Assembly: GCA_029747015.1 (NCBI GenBank)
Contig: JAKOGI010000001.1
Coordinates: 2,648,501-2,712,500, forward strand
Source of the DNA: Carnegiea gigantea
Lineage: Eukaryota > Streptophyta > Magnoliopsida > Caryophyllales > Cactaceae
Direction: 5' to 3'
Length of the DNA: 64,000 nucleotides
Shown: positions 41,239 to 55,500 of the stretch, one piece after another
Position numbering within the stretch: position 1 is the stretch's first letter
How the letters are laid out: each line of letters opens with the position of its first letter
Notes under the pieces: generated by a model
Seen by the model: only the letters and a program-made list of their open reading frames with translations
Database searches by the model: none
What the model was told of the DNA's origin: nothing
Position numbers and translations under genes: made by a program

Positions 41239-44200
41239 AGTCTCAGCGCTGGCTGGCCCTAAATAATTAATAATTAATCATTAATTAATTAAAAATTAAA
41301 TCAGAGTTTGAATTTTAAAAAATCATAAAAAATCCGCGGTACTTACGTTACGTGGAGCCTCGCCTGCTAAATATGAGAGGGAGAGAGAGAGGAGGTGAGT
41401 GCGTTGGATCTGCTCCCTATATTTTGTTTCCAGCGGTCTCAGCAGTCATGTAAAGACTGTAAAGACGATTTTACCCCCCATTTGCAGTGTGAATTGCCAA
41501 TTTGTCAAACAACCTGACGTTTCGGTTCCTTTCTTTCCCCCTTTCGGTTCTCACCTTCATTCACTGGAGTCGAATTATGTTAGCTTATAAAAGAGTAAAT
41601 TCTTCCATTACAAATTTTCTCCGTTAATAAGAATTAAACTCAATACTTCACTTACGAGAACTTAGTGTTAAATTATTTGAATCAAACTATGTTAATCTCA
41701 ATCCGACGTAATGAAAAATTTTACGCGATCTCACCTATTTTATGAGGAGGGATGGTTTCCAAATGATCTATAAAAGACTCTGGGTGAAAAAAAAATTGAT
41801 TATTATGACAAACATAGCACAAAAAGTTTGATTGAACCAAAAATGCACACATATGTATAATGTGGAAAGACGATTTAATCCTTATTTATAGTATATAATT
41901 GTCAGTAGGTATCTTGCCAAATAAGGTGGAACAGATACTTAAATGTACAGAATGTTATTCATGTATATAAATAAAAATTGTTTTGTAATAGATCGTCGAT
42001 AATTTTCTATAAAAAGTTTAACAACATTAATAATGAATTTTCCCTTATTTTGAAGTGCGTCTTGCAAAAACTCGACCAATTTAATTCGTTACTTTTAACT
42101 TTTAAAGTTCTCGAGGTGTCCTTTTTTGATTTATATGCCTCTCCCCTCCATGTCTACTCCTTTTAATGTGTTAAAATTCTTAAATAAAATTCTATAGTAG
42201 TATGACAACGGGTATAACCTAACAAAAAAATGACCAAAAAACACAAGCTTACATAATTGATTTTGGTTCATGTTCCGGCTGAAACAAACTATTAATGTTG
42301 AAGTTGTAACAACTAGTTTGTGCCCGTACTGGTGCACGAACTTTAAATGGTGAAGATTAATAAAATTAGATATTAGTATCAAATATAGAGTTTAAATTCA
42401 TGAAAAACATGTAGGCAATATCCAAAAAAGGAAATTGAAAACAAATTAAGTGCCAGAATCCAACAGGATTTGGGGAGAAAATTTCCGTTACGAATCCAGA
42501 GGATTTCAAATCCTCAATGCCCTTTCCCTCCTTTTTGAATAATACAGGAATTCAGTAGAAGAAGAAATCCATACATTGAATAACAAATTGGTTTTCAGAT
42601 CCAAAGTTCAAATTTTGATACTCTTGTTGGCTACAATGTTCTTCAATTAAATAGCATCTCTACAAATTACAAAAATATGATGTCAAATTATCAAATTACA
42701 ATTATATTTTTGCCACTTTATCAGACATATAAAATATTAATTAATAACAATTGACCTAGTTAAACCACTAAAGTTTAATATTTACTGAGTACGCTCATTT
42801 GATAATTTTGAAAATTAAGCTGCGTCAGTAAATAGAATTTTACAAGTAGAATATGTTATAATTTGTAGGTCTATTTCAATTTGACCTGCCTTAAAAGTTC
42901 TTCCTTGAACTGATAATTTATATAAAAAAATACATAAAAAATTTCAAATGCATTATTTGTGTGTGTGTGCACGCGCATCTGATGAGCATTGGCCAATCGG
43001 ACCAAAATCTAGGTCCAACTTTTTGGAGAGCGCTAAGACCAAAAATTAATTCCAAACTTTGGAGGTCAAAAATACATTTAGTTAACCTACTCCAAATCAA
43101 TTTAATAGGCATCCCAGATCCACAGTCACTCCCTGTCCAGTGTCCACATCAATAATAATATATCATAATGCATTAATTCTTAACTAACAACTCAACAATA
43201 TTACTCCTCTCCTCTATAATAATTAATTATCCTTTTTCCCCTTTTTTTAAAAGGCAATGCTCCATGTCATATTCTACATCCAAGGGTAGAATCATAATTA
43301 CAAAAACACAAACTAATCCTATAATTAATCCAATAAAATGATATGAAAAAAATAATAAATAAATTCAACTGAACTTGGAAATAGATAATTAGTTGACCAA
43401 GAAGGGGAAGGCAGGAAAGAAAATATGGACTAAGGCATTGAGATTTTGTCCAAATTAAAGGACGTGGAGGTGGGTTGGGTTGAGTTGGGTAAACTCCTCC
43501 TTCTATCAATAGTTGTTGAGGTTGATAAATATATATGCATGCCTAGCTCACGTAATCCCTACTCCCAAAAAATTTGGCCTTCTTTTTTGGCACTTATTTA
43601 ATTAGACTAAGCTAATTATATTGGTTGGTATCTAGTTTTATTATTATTAATAATTCATTCTTGTATATTCTAACTATGATTTGGTAAACCATATGATTAA
43701 ATCATGGATAAGACTACTTTAGATGACAACCTCCCCATTATGCCATTTTAGGATACATTGTAATTGCATTTACTATTTGTCTTTATTTCTATGGGTCTTA
43801 ACCACCTGCACCAACCGCCGGTCCAATCCCATCAACTATATTCACAATCAATATTGGTAAAATTTTATCTGAATTAATTACTCTGTCTGATAATTTCGAG
43901 AAAAAAAAATAGTTGTATAGATGAAGAATTTGCTCAAATATTTTTGATACTGTCTAATCTTTTTGACATGAAATAAATCAAAAATTAGATAACCAACTTC
44001 ATTTCCCTTAATTTGATACCCTATTCGATGATTCAATTCAAACTTAACCCGAGTCTCATTTTTTCCACAACTATACTGACAAGTTTGACTTTAGAAAATA
44101 GCCCTTTAAGATGCTTTAATTACTTCTTGAAAGATGTTTGTACTTCATATGTCCAGTTCTAGGGCTTGGAGCTACCTAACAAGAGACATACATATGTTAA

Positions 44201-44454
44201 TAATTTTGTCTGATTCATTGTGTAGGGTCGTTGTCTAATATTTATTTCAAAGATAGGAAGAGGTTGCCATGCATGTGGTTTGCTCATTGTCCAAACTTCA
44301 ACATATATATTTATGTTGAGGCATTAGTTGCTGGGTCCCTGTTTTTTTTAATTTTTTTTTTTGGGTGGGGTGGGGGGTAATTTTGTGCCATTCATAATTA
44401 GTTGTGGTTGAAAACATATTTGAGAAACTTTTTTGAAAATTTATTATATGGGTT

Positions 44455-44773
44455 TGTTCTTTTCGGTGGTAAATGTAAGTTGGAAAAAAGGAAGGATTGA
44501 AAAGGATCGATAAGAGTTGAATTTTTTTCGGAAGATTGGTAAGGATTGCGAAGGATTAGACGGAAATTTTTTTTGAAGGAGGGAAAATGAGCAGGAAAAA
44601 TAAAAAAACTTGGTAAAGATGGGAAAGAATTGGGAAAGATTAGTGAAGATTAGAACAAGTTGGAAAATTCTTGGGATGACTAGCAACAATTGGTAAGGAT
44701 TGAAAAAAATTAGGAAATGTTGGGAAGAGTTAGATAAATACTTTTTTCCGGTCATTTTCCAACGGAAAGAACA
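44455..44773. mobile_element. MITE-like element with purine-rich interior
   Basis: The left end TGTTCTTTTCGGTGGTAAATG matches the reverse complement of the right end (TGTTCTTTCCGTTGGAAAATG) with three mismatches. The roughly 280-bp interior is strongly A/G-biased on the + strand, with many GGAAAGATT/GGTAAGGATT-like short units. No coding capacity or certain target duplication is seen. Confidence 0.65.
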
Positions 44774-46048
44774 GGAATAGTTGGTTTAATATGTGGTTCT
44801 TTAATGCACAAAAGTCGATTTAGTTACAATTGACAATTTCAACGAGCTCAGAAATGAAAGATTCATTGGAGATAAGTGTAGGTCCTTTTATGTATATTTT
44901 CATTTTTTCAATATAGGGTCTAAAGGAACCTCTCTCTCTATAATTCGGAGGTAAGAATGATACAAGTGAGTCCGCATACCTCCCTTAGACGGACTATCGG
45001 GTTATGAATTTAAATCTAGATTGTCATTGACTCATTGACATTAACGGGATGCATGAAGCAACAATTGAAGTTAATACATAAATGGACTAATGTATAGATT
45101 CAACCCTAACTCAAGTTGTGGCATGCATGGTTATCGAGTGAAAGGCAGTTAGAAAGTCAACTTTATCAAGTTGAATGTAGATCTACTATATGCAAAAACT
45201 GTGCACAATGCAAATGCAGAAAGTCGTGGAGCTGTCAATAGACAGACAGTACTGAGAAAATATGTGGCAAAGTCCCAAGTGTTTGAGTGAGATTCTGAAG
45301 GAGCAGTGAAGTGACGGGGTGCAATGGCTTGTAGGACCATGGCCTTTAACTTGGCAGCTAACCACAGTAGTCGTACATAAACATAGGCAGACTTGACTTG
45401 ATTCAAATGTAGTCCATCTAGACTAGGTTTTATAACACGTACGATGTTCATTAAATACACATGACTTGATTTGTTTCATATGGGATCCATTCTGTTCCTG
45501 CATTTAAGTTTGGTAATAAAAAGAAACTCCAAGGCGGTTTTCCATGGTTTGCGGTGCTTTCCTGCTAGGGTTTTCAGCCATAGGTGTGTCCCTTGCGTTA
45601 AAATTTTTTATAAAAATTATTTAATTATTTGCACAATCAATAATCCAACTAAACAGGCACAACGATACCATGTGAGATTTATCACATAGACATTTATTCG
45701 CATTTCCCCACAAATATTCAATAAACCACAACAGATGTGAACGTGAACAAATGGGCAATGATGTTACCTTATTAGTCAAAAATTACATCAATTAATACTC
45801 ACACAGTGTTAAGACTTAACATTTGCTAGGGCCGTGATTTGCCATGCAATAAAGAAGCCAATATTCATACCCAAAAAAAAAAAGGAAACAAAAGAAAAAT
45901 ATCATACGAGACATATGACACGAACAATACGTTAACCAACACACAGGTTTATGTTTGATTCAATCAAAAATCACATCCCTAGCTGACGTTCAAATTCAAG
46001 AGGCGAAAAGTTGGATATGCTCAAAATTTTTGCATGCAATATTCCACA

Positions 46049-46054
46049 TTTATT
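46049..46054 (-). terminator. Candidate polyadenylation signal of FZL
   Basis: AATAAA on the - strand lies about 205 nt after the stop codon. Plant signals are loose, so this is tentative. Confidence 0.35.
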
Positions 46055-46259
46055 TATGTTTGGTTCATCATGAATAAATCAACCACTCCAATGTTCTAAA
46101 TGATCTCAAGAACACCACATTTCTTTACCTGAAAAATTGCAATGATCTGGTAGGATTTGAAGCGAGATTACCAACTATACATAATGCTATAACAACTTTC
46201 TTTCTCACTTTTGTAGCCAGTAGCAGCTGGTGATTGCTTCTGGACAAGAAGAGTTGACC

Positions 46260-46542
46260 TCAGGATAAATGGAGATTCTGAAGTTCAATCTGTAATGCTT
46301 GGAGCTGTTTCTCAATATCTGTCAGTTGCTCTCGAGTGTCAAGTAACTTCTCTAACTTCTGTTGGGCAGCTTTCTCATAGGGTTTGCCAATCAGGGCTAC
46401 AAAGTCCTCCATATTCTTGATTGTGGCTGATAGATCTTCCTGCATGGCTTCCTCAATTTCTTGTCCTACAGCATCTGCAATGCCCTTCACCTTGTCTAAT
46501 ATCTTTTGCCTACGAGTAGGAAAATTCGAGATTGCCAACAAC
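46260..46542 (-). CDS. FZL: FZL last exon
   Basis: One base completes the Gly codon, then [20 protein letters not shown] and a coiled-coil-like tail ([20 protein letters not shown]) follow. It ends NLHLS with TGA at 46260-46262. Confidence 0.93.
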
Positions 46543-49500
46543 CTGAGACAAATGAGATCAGTTAAGGCCATTGCCAACACATGTAGAAAGCACATGAACG
46601 CAACTAAGATTGACGCAGAGGAAATAAACTGAGCGAACAGTCAACAGGTTAACCACACTAAGTTGCGAAGATAGAACCTGCAAAACAGCTTATTCAAGTT
46701 AAGGCTCAAGTACTGCTCTAGTCTGTTGTCTGTTGATAGAATTTGTTTGGCAAAATAACAGTGAAGAAAAATTTGGATTGGGTCATCTGAGATTCAGGTT
46801 TGAAGTCAGCTTAAGCTACGTTATGTCCGGTTTCCACTTGGTCATAGGTCAGGAATTAGGTAAATCAGTTTTGCCAAGTACAGCAAAGACTACAATATAG
46901 TTGCATCAAACATACATCTAAGCACAAAATTGTACAATTTTTTGTGTACGATGTATGAAAACTAGGAGTCACCAAATGAATCAGAGAATGTGTAAACCTA
47001 TAAGCACCTTTAATGTTCATTACTACCCAGAAACATAAAAGGAACACCTTTCCTCACGCAAAAATTTCCATTGCATTTGTGAATAGCTGGGAGTCTGGGG
47101 TGTATATATACGTTTTGCACAATGTTTACAAGAAAAGTGAGACACAGGACACCCAAGAACCATCCCCCCCCCCCCCCCCAAAAAAAAAAAACCACCCACC
47201 CACTTGATAAGTCACGGGATGTCCTAGAACATGAATAATAAAACAATATGAACTTTAAAAGTTGCATCAAATTATTACACTGCTTCACAACCTGGTAAAA
47301 TGAGAAACAACTCAGACAAGTGAAAAGATCTTTAACTAGTGCAAGTAGAAAATACAGGCTGATAACTGTAAGAAGGCAGTCAGCTGTAAAATGTATAAAC
47401 ACTCTATTGTAACACATACTAACTTCCCCTCACAAAAGTTGAAAATATCACCACTCAAAATCGAAGTTCATGCCAATGTGAGCTGGTTGCATAGTTGCCA
47501 TTCTCGAGATAGAGAAAGCTGGAGTTATATTACTGCTACAAGCTGGTTGCATTGGAGAAGATTTACATAAAGGCGGCCTACGATAATCTGAAAATTTGGA
47601 AAAATTGGCCTTAGCCCAGACATAATTTTTTCGTTCGGCTAGCAGTGGAGGATAGTTGTAAATTTTGATACAAGCTATCCTAAGAAGCAGAAACATTGTT
47701 GAAGGGCTGCGTTCTCTGACACAAAGTTAAGGAGATTTTTGGTAATTTGTTCTTCAATGCCTTGCACCTTATGAAATATGGTGTAATAAGTTGGTCTAGA
47801 TGGGTTAGTGATTATGGTTCTGAAGCATGATATCAGATGGTTTGCAATCAGAGTCAAAAAGACACGGTTTACAACAAATAGAAGAGAACAATTTTCATAG
47901 CAACAATCTTGAGCTATGAAAACAAAGAAATGAGAGAAGATTTCAAAACTCAAGGAGATCTTCAGAAGCAAATATCAGGCCTATTCAATTCTCCATCGCT
48001 GCGGATGGTGCTCTTACTTACTGATGATGTCCATTCCCTGATGCATTAGTTGATGCAGAGGATTATTTTCCTAACCATTAGAATGGTAAATAGATGCTGC
48101 CATTTCAGAAGAGGGGGACAAGCAGATTCAAAGAAGTTGGACAGACAATGAAATTCATCTAGCAATTTAATAATTCAGCAAAAGCGCATTGACACAAACA
48201 TATAAAGCACACATTGCTCCAGTCCAAATGATCTCATTTCAACTTTGTTTTGCAATTTGAAGATCTGTTTTGAAAAGCGATTTGAAGATGCAAAACAAGA
48301 ATAACATTATAAGTAGAGTCAGAACTCAGCAGATCCAAGTGGAGAAAGACATATTACCCCCCAGCAGAACAAAGCCCGAGGGCAAGAAGGTCTTCTAGCG
48401 TGGTCGGTAGCACTGACGTAAGAAGAGAAGCAGATAATCCAGCAGCTCCAAGACCTCCAAAGGCTGCAAAAAACTGCAGGAAGAGGACAGAAAAGAAATA
48501 GAACACTAGGTGACGGGTAAATATACATGGATAAAATGTATCCATTGCAGCATACCAAGTACAATGCAGGATGAAAAATCCATTGTTCTGGTTGCACCCG
48601 TGAAACTACCAAATATACATCCTTGAACTTGTTTCCATTCTTAATGGTCCAATAAAAGATCAGCTTCTCTATGGGCGTTTTCTAACTTAATTTCTAGGAA
48701 ATTTTTTTAGCAGATTCTTCGAATTTTCAGCTCAGAAATGGCCAGTACAAATTTTTTTCAAGAGGATAAAACGAACAATACCATTAACACTAAAAGTCTA
48801 GATGTGTACAACAGCGTAAAATTATCAGGGAAGAACAACAAAATAAGTTATGCTACCCTTTTTTCACTTCCCTATGTTTGACCAGTCCAGGCCCCGTGCA
48901 AGCGGGACCCACACTGGGAGTCGGTGGTGTTATTGTTGTATGTTTGACAAGTACTTTGACATGGATAAAGTACAAGCCGAACAGGACTTATTATTCTCAA
49001 AGCTAAGGAGAAAACAAATTATTTACAAAGAAAGCAGAAATGACACCAAGGCATTAACCAAAAAGTGTCGAGCCACCACTCAACTAGTTTGTTTAGCCAA
49101 ACTTTTCAAAGGCTAAGCAAAATACTCATTATTTGCACAAGCGGATTAAGCTAAGACCAAGACAGCGAACAGAGATAGATAGCTCACCACTTGTCGAATT
49201 TCTTGGTCAAATAATTTAGAAGCAGCAGCAGCACTAAATTTCTCTATGGACTTAATACTCTGAGCATCCATTTCACTCACTGGAAAATTAGTGCTAAACT
49301 CCATTTGATCCAGTGAGTCACCAAATGAAGGCCATCTTTTCTCAAATGTCTCCTTATACCGCTTAGCTTCATAAACATTATTCTCTCTCAGCCAGGCTGT
49401 ATACTCCCCAGCAACCCTCTGTTTCACAAACCAAATCAAACCAGACAAAGTTAAGATGTTTTCCTTTTGCGAGATTCAGTTAGAGAGTTTTCTCTTACTT

Positions 49501-52500
49501 AAAGAAAACAACTTTTCATTAATAAAAATTAATGCAGGAGACAGGGTCCACTATAACCTACAATACTCAAAAATAAAAAATTTAAGAGCAGAGTTCACAA
49601 TACTTAAAGGCAACTTCTTTTTAAGCATATGGATCGAGGATGACATTTCCAATTTTCCAATTTCCCATCCCGGTTTTCATTTCCTCCAAGCATAAGCTAC
49701 AGACTACAGGTACAAAGATCTGCCCCAAGTTCTCTTCTGGCTGCATGCATAAGTTTCAAAGCCATGTTTTTAAGCAATGATTGGGTGTTTGGGCTTGGAA
49801 ATTCAGTTGATCTCCTCCATAGAAATGCGGCCAATATTGTCTGTCAATTTTTCTGCATGGAAAAAAATTTCAGCTGAAATATTTTCCAGTTGAACATTAA
49901 GTCTTGGATTCTCTACTACATCTTTCTTACCAAACAAATTAACCCATTAATTCTCTATAGGAAGTCTAGGTCATAATGGTAGCATGCTCCCCTGGTCTCC
50001 TTGTTTTTTGGGGGTTGGGGGGGGGGGGGGGAGACAACTTATAATTATCAGATGGATGTCACCATTCTGGAAGTGGTATCAAGTGTACACAATGAATCAT
50101 TTATTCCTAATCCTCACCATACTTCCTTCAGCTTGAGGGACTCTTGTTAGACTTTTGACCAGGATTCCAAAATAGACAAGCTTCTTCACCATTTCTCACT
50201 TTGTATTCACAAATGAAAAACTGTCAGAATTTCCCTAATCCTGAATTTCAGAATCAGCGGCAGCATTTTGCTCTGTCAGAGCCAGAGGATTAATACTAAT
50301 ACTCAGCAGATACGCAAATTCAGACTCAGCAGCAGCATTTTGCCTGTTAGATCTGGAGGATTAATACTAACACTCGACAAGATAGGTAAATTGTGACAAT
50401 GTCACTAAGCAGCTGATTGAAATTCCATGAGCACACGTACTCAGCCATGGCCCTGGCTAGTCTGCAAGCAACTGCCTATATCTATCAGATGAAGGTGTAA
50501 TCACAAATTACAAAGATTGAATTTTTATAGATTCAATTGAATGGGTATAATCTCTATGAATACAATGATCCTCTGATTCTTTCTCTTTTTTTTGATGGAT
50601 TTTCCAACCTTTGAATCAAGAGGGGTAGGGGCCTATTTAAGGGAGCACCTCCCCCTTGAAAGTCAAGATGGACCTTGACTTGGGTTTTGGGCCTGGGCCT
50701 TTCAACTAGGCCTCACCCTAAATTGCTTTGACTTTCATTTGTTTTGACTTTGACCTTGACTTGGGAGTCTCCCGGGCTTGGGCAGAGCATTGACTTAGAA
50801 GTCGCCTCGAACTTTGACCGGACGTTGACTTGAGAGTCATTTGACGTTTGACTTTGAGTCAATGTAGGTCTTGACCTTTGACTTTGATCTTTGACTTTCA
50901 TTTCGACTTTGACTTTGACATCGTTTCGATAGCGCCTTGACTTGGACGTCGTTCGGGCTTTTAGGTCGTAACTTGACTTGGTAGTCGTCTAGAGTCTCGA
51001 TTTGAGTTTTTGCTTGAACTTTGACCAAGCTTGAATTTGGAAGTCATTTGGGCTTCATCTTGGGCTTGACTTGTGAGTCTTTGGACTTGATTAAATTAAT
51101 TAAAAAGGTTAGCCCAATTAATTAATTTTATTTTATTTAGGTACAGCACAAATAAATTTTTAGTGCCTACAAATTGGCCCCTCGAGACAAGATCATGTGC
51201 TAGACGTGTCGTTTGAACATGACCGAAGTCTCGATTTGCTTTGTCTTAGGGAAATGCCGTCGACTTTGCTTACAAAGCGGACTTAACTCATTGTTTCATC
51301 CAATTTGACAACACTATCGAAAATTAAATTGCCCGTTATTGCATAGTCTTGAATTCGAACACGGTGTGTCGCCTTAAGCCAACTTCAATTTAGTAGGCAC
51401 CAATATCAGCTTATGCCTATTTGGTCATGCAAAGGATATTTAATTTGGGTGGCCCGTTTTGCTTCTGCTTTCTTTACGTGGGCCTTTGCTGCCTGTCTAG
51501 GTCTTCCTTTTTTCCTTCTTATTTCCTTGCGTGGGCTTGGCTACCATGACCCACTGTCTGCTTCTTTTTTTATTTGTTCTTGGCCGGCCCGTCCTGTTTC
51601 TTCTTTCAATGCAGCTGCGAAATGGAAAGTTAATGCCAAATTTCACCAAAGTGTTAGCTTACTCTTTTGCTTGTGCATCAGGCCTCTTATTGCTGTTTAG
51701 GGCCTTCACATTTTGGACTTCATGCTTCTACTATGCTTCATGCTCTTTTTTTTTGGGGTGGGGTTTGTGGATTGAGGAGAGAGAAAAAGGGATTCAGATT
51801 ATTGTTGACCCCTTTTTTGTTCTTTTTTTTTTGTGGGTTAAAAAAAATTACAGGCATCCACTTTCCATTTTCATGAAAGAGCCATGGGGGGGTTTTTTTT
51901 TTTTTGAGTTGGGATTCATGCGTTTCAAAGGGGGTTCATGGTTTTTCAATGAGTTTTTTTTTTGGGGGGGGGGGGAGAATTTGAGGTTTACTTTGATTTG
52001 GGAGAATTTGGCAAATGTTGATTTGGGTTTTCAATGAGGTTTTTTTTTTGGGGGGAGGGGAATTTGGGTTTGCTTTGATTTGTGAGAATTAGGAGAATTT
52101 GGGTTTTGAAGCGGGTTCATGGGTGTTTGTGATCTCCCAAATGTTATTGGAAAATCTGGCATGAAACCACCCCGGCGCCTCCGGGTGTGTTCTTCAAATT
52201 TCTTATTGTCCGAGTTGTCAGCTCTCTCTTTTTTTTTTTTTTTTTTTTGCATGACCATGAGCAATAAAGGTGGTAGCTTTGGCTGCAAAGGAAGCTACTT
52301 CATTAGACTGAAAAGTCTTTTCATGCCTGGCTGTACCGTCATAACGTCGCATTCATTTATTATAAAATTTTCTCGTACCGCAACGTCATGTTTATTTGTT
52401 GAACGGTGGCATTCATTGTCGGCGCAACGTGGCCTTTTTTTTTTGGGTATGCCAAGACCCCTTACCTTTTTTCGTTGCATTTGTATTATTGTTTGTGCAG

Positions 52501-55500
52501 ATTGGGGAACCATTTGAAGAACCACTTGCGACACGGTTCGCCGCTAGGCCTTAGGCCTAGAACGGACACCGATACGCATGAAAGAGGTACGAGCAGCGAG
52601 GAGCAACTGGGCGGCAGAAAGGTGATGTCTTTGATCTCTTCTCTTTCATGCCCCGCCTTTTTTTGTGTGATGTTTTTGACCGCACTTGATGATTTGCTGA
52701 AACTGCCTACGTACTAATGGGTACTTGCAATTCTCAATAAGACCAAGTTGTTACGTAGTTCAACTAAGCATCCTTTTTCATTTGTTTTGCCGTTCACAGT
52801 TTATACTCTTGCGGGCTAGGAGTAATACAAAGGTTTGGCTTGAGTGAACAGTTTATATTATTGCTCAGGAGCTAGCATTTTCTTGATGTGTACGAACAGT
52901 TTAGACTCTTGCTCAGGGGCCTTCTTTTTTTGAATGTGTGTGAACAGTTTAGTCTCTTATTCGGGAGTCTTCTTTTTGTATGTGCGAACAGTTTAGTCTC
53001 TTATTCGGGAGTCTTCTTTTTGAATGTGCGAACAGTTTAGCCTCTCGTTCGGGGGTCTTCTTTTTTAAATGTGCGAACAACTTAGTCTCTTGTTTGGAAG
53101 TCTTCTTTGAATGTGCAAACAGTTTAGCTTCTTGTTCGGGAGTCTTCTTTTTTGAATGTGTGAACAGTTTAGTTTCTTATTCGGAAGTCGTCTTTTTTGA
53201 ATGTATGTGAACTTTAGATGTGTTTTTTTTGTTTGTGGTGAACAGTTTAAGCTCTTGTCTAGAAGCTCATTCAGCATTTCCTCAAGGGAAGTCGCCGACA
53301 TCTTGACTTGGATCGCAGGTGGAAGAAGCTTGCTCCTTAGTTCTTTCTTTTGGACTAACCCTAGCGCCATGACCAGTGAAAACTAGGACGCGTCTCTTTA
53401 CCTTCAATGAGTTATCCATTTTTCCATCCAAAGTGGAAACACGTTTCATGCGGGAACGAATTGAACTTTGGATTTCATTTAGTTCGCCAAGACGGCTGAA
53501 CACTGAATCCTCCTTTTGGGAAGACAATGAGTTTGATGACGTCTCGCCTATCTTGATTCTAGCAAAGATCGAGGGTTTAGACTGCCCACCCTTCTTCAAC
53601 CTATAGAAGACGGAAGGCTTCGGGGTTTTTCCATTTCCCAACCTGCTAAACACAGAACGGCCGCGAAGGCATTGGCACGACGTTGACGGCTGCAACATGT
53701 CGAACACTGACGTTTTTAGGTTGGTCTTAGCACTGTCACCCTCATCATTATCAACCTCTTCGGCTATGATATATTGCGTAAGGGCTTGCTTGTCCTCACG
53801 TCATCCCAAAATCCTTACGGGCTGGGGATGTACGTAACCAAGACAAACTTTAGACGTTGTAACGTTGCCCCCTTGACCTTGTATGACCCTTTGCGTGCTG
53901 TTAAGTCCGCAGGGCTTAGCTTCGATCACATGCCCCATAGATGTTGGTTGGCTGAAGTCATTACTGGACCTCTTCATTAACTTGTGCGCATTAGGGTAAA
54001 AACCATCGCTGATGCGCATCTTTGACAACTCACTTTCTTCTTGGAGCGGGCCTTTAGAAGAGGCAACAAAACCAAAGAGAGAAGCCTTGGTCAATTTGCT
54101 TGGGTTCGCCCTATGAACTGGAAGCACACCCTTTTCTTTCAGAACGCACCAGCTTGCTTCATTGAACTTGCATTCAACCCTGGTTGCACTTTTAGGATTT
54201 GTACATTCACAAAATGGTGATTCTTCATCCTTGCGATGGGACTTAGGAATGTACCTAAGGACTGATACTGCTAGATTTGAAGCAAAATCTGCTTACTTGG
54301 CCGATGAGACTGAAATTGTCCTCTCATTCTCTTCTTTCCGTAGTTGTTGTAGCTTGATGCTGCCATCACCACCTTCTTTACGAGGGACACTTAGCTCTTC
54401 ATTTATTTCGTCATTATTAGATTCGAAACATGGGGTTGTGTAGATAGCCGTACTATCGAAGAAGCTCCTTGTGAAGAATTCCTCTGAGGCCTCTGGTGCT
54501 TCAGTGAGATCTATTTCAGAATCTGACTCATTAGCCTCTTGCACTGTTACGTAACTAACTTCTACCGTTTCATCCAAATCTAGAATGATTCTTCCTTCCC
54601 CAGCAAATCACATGATGCGCTCCTTGGGTGTAACACACTTTTCAAGAGGGTGATTAGCGATTCTGTGGTACCGACAGTATGTGGGGTCGGCGGTCCTCCC
54701 AACTTCCTCTGGACGCTTTGACTCAGGCAATTCGATGACACCCTTCTCGAGCAAGTTATCTAGCATGCTTCACAAATCTGAGTTGGAAAATGGATACTTC
54801 TTTTCCTGAAACTCTTTTAGTGTGGGACGCTTCTTTGTCGCAAGCTTGAACGACGGGCTCTTCTTGCCCCCTAGTTTTGGCTTTCCCATAATATGAATTG
54901 GCTGACTTGTAAAGGTGGACATTGCTCCTTTGATCGTGCACTTAGAAAAGTTAACAATCTTCGCGAATTCAACTTTGTCCTTTCTTGATTTATTAGAATA
55001 GGAGTTGCCGCAATGACTAGTTATCGTCACCTCCATGTCATGCGCCTTGGTCACCAATTCTTGAAAAGTCCTAGGTTTGCTCATTTGTAGGATGTACATC
55101 AAGTCCCAGTGCATGCCTTAGGTGCACATTTCGATGGCGGACGCTTCAGAAAGCCGATCCTTGCACTCGGGACTAAGTGCACGCTAGCGGTTGATGTAGT
55201 CAAGAACCGACTCATCTTTCCATTGTTTTGTGTTTGTTAGCTCCATCATACTGACAGTGCGCTGAGTGCTGTAGAACCTATTGAAGAATTCTTACTCCAT
55301 TTGTTCCCAACTGTCAATGAACTCAGACCTTAAATTAGTATACCAGTCAAAGGCAATACCTTGCAATGTCCTGACGAACTATTTCACCATAAGGTCGCCG
55401 TCAGTCCCAGCGTTGTTGCATGTCTCAATGAAGTATGCGACATGCTGTTTTGGGTTACCTTTCCCATCGAATTGTTGGAACTTGGGGGGTTAGTGGGGCA

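Larger units (their letters stand above)
41240..46259. other. 5-kb intergenic region, AT-rich
   Basis: This is upstream DNA of the TIP41-like gene and downstream DNA of FZL. The only structured item I can support is the inverted-repeat element at 44455-44773. No other coding sequence, RNA gene or clear repeat was recognised. The 3' UTR of FZL occupies the right end. Confidence 0.6.

Noticed and set aside
44444..44755. 103-residue Phe/Leu-rich frame on the - strand
   Set aside because: It is the pyrimidine-rich strand of the MITE-like element; composition alone keeps it open.
45149..45460. 103-residue frame on the - strand in intergenic DNA
   Set aside because: No family resemblance, no splice partners and no promoter cue.
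52980..53210. Cys/Ser/Phe-rich repeat protein on the + strand
   Set aside because: It is the antisense reading of the 45-bp repeat array in the LTR element, with no start context or homology.
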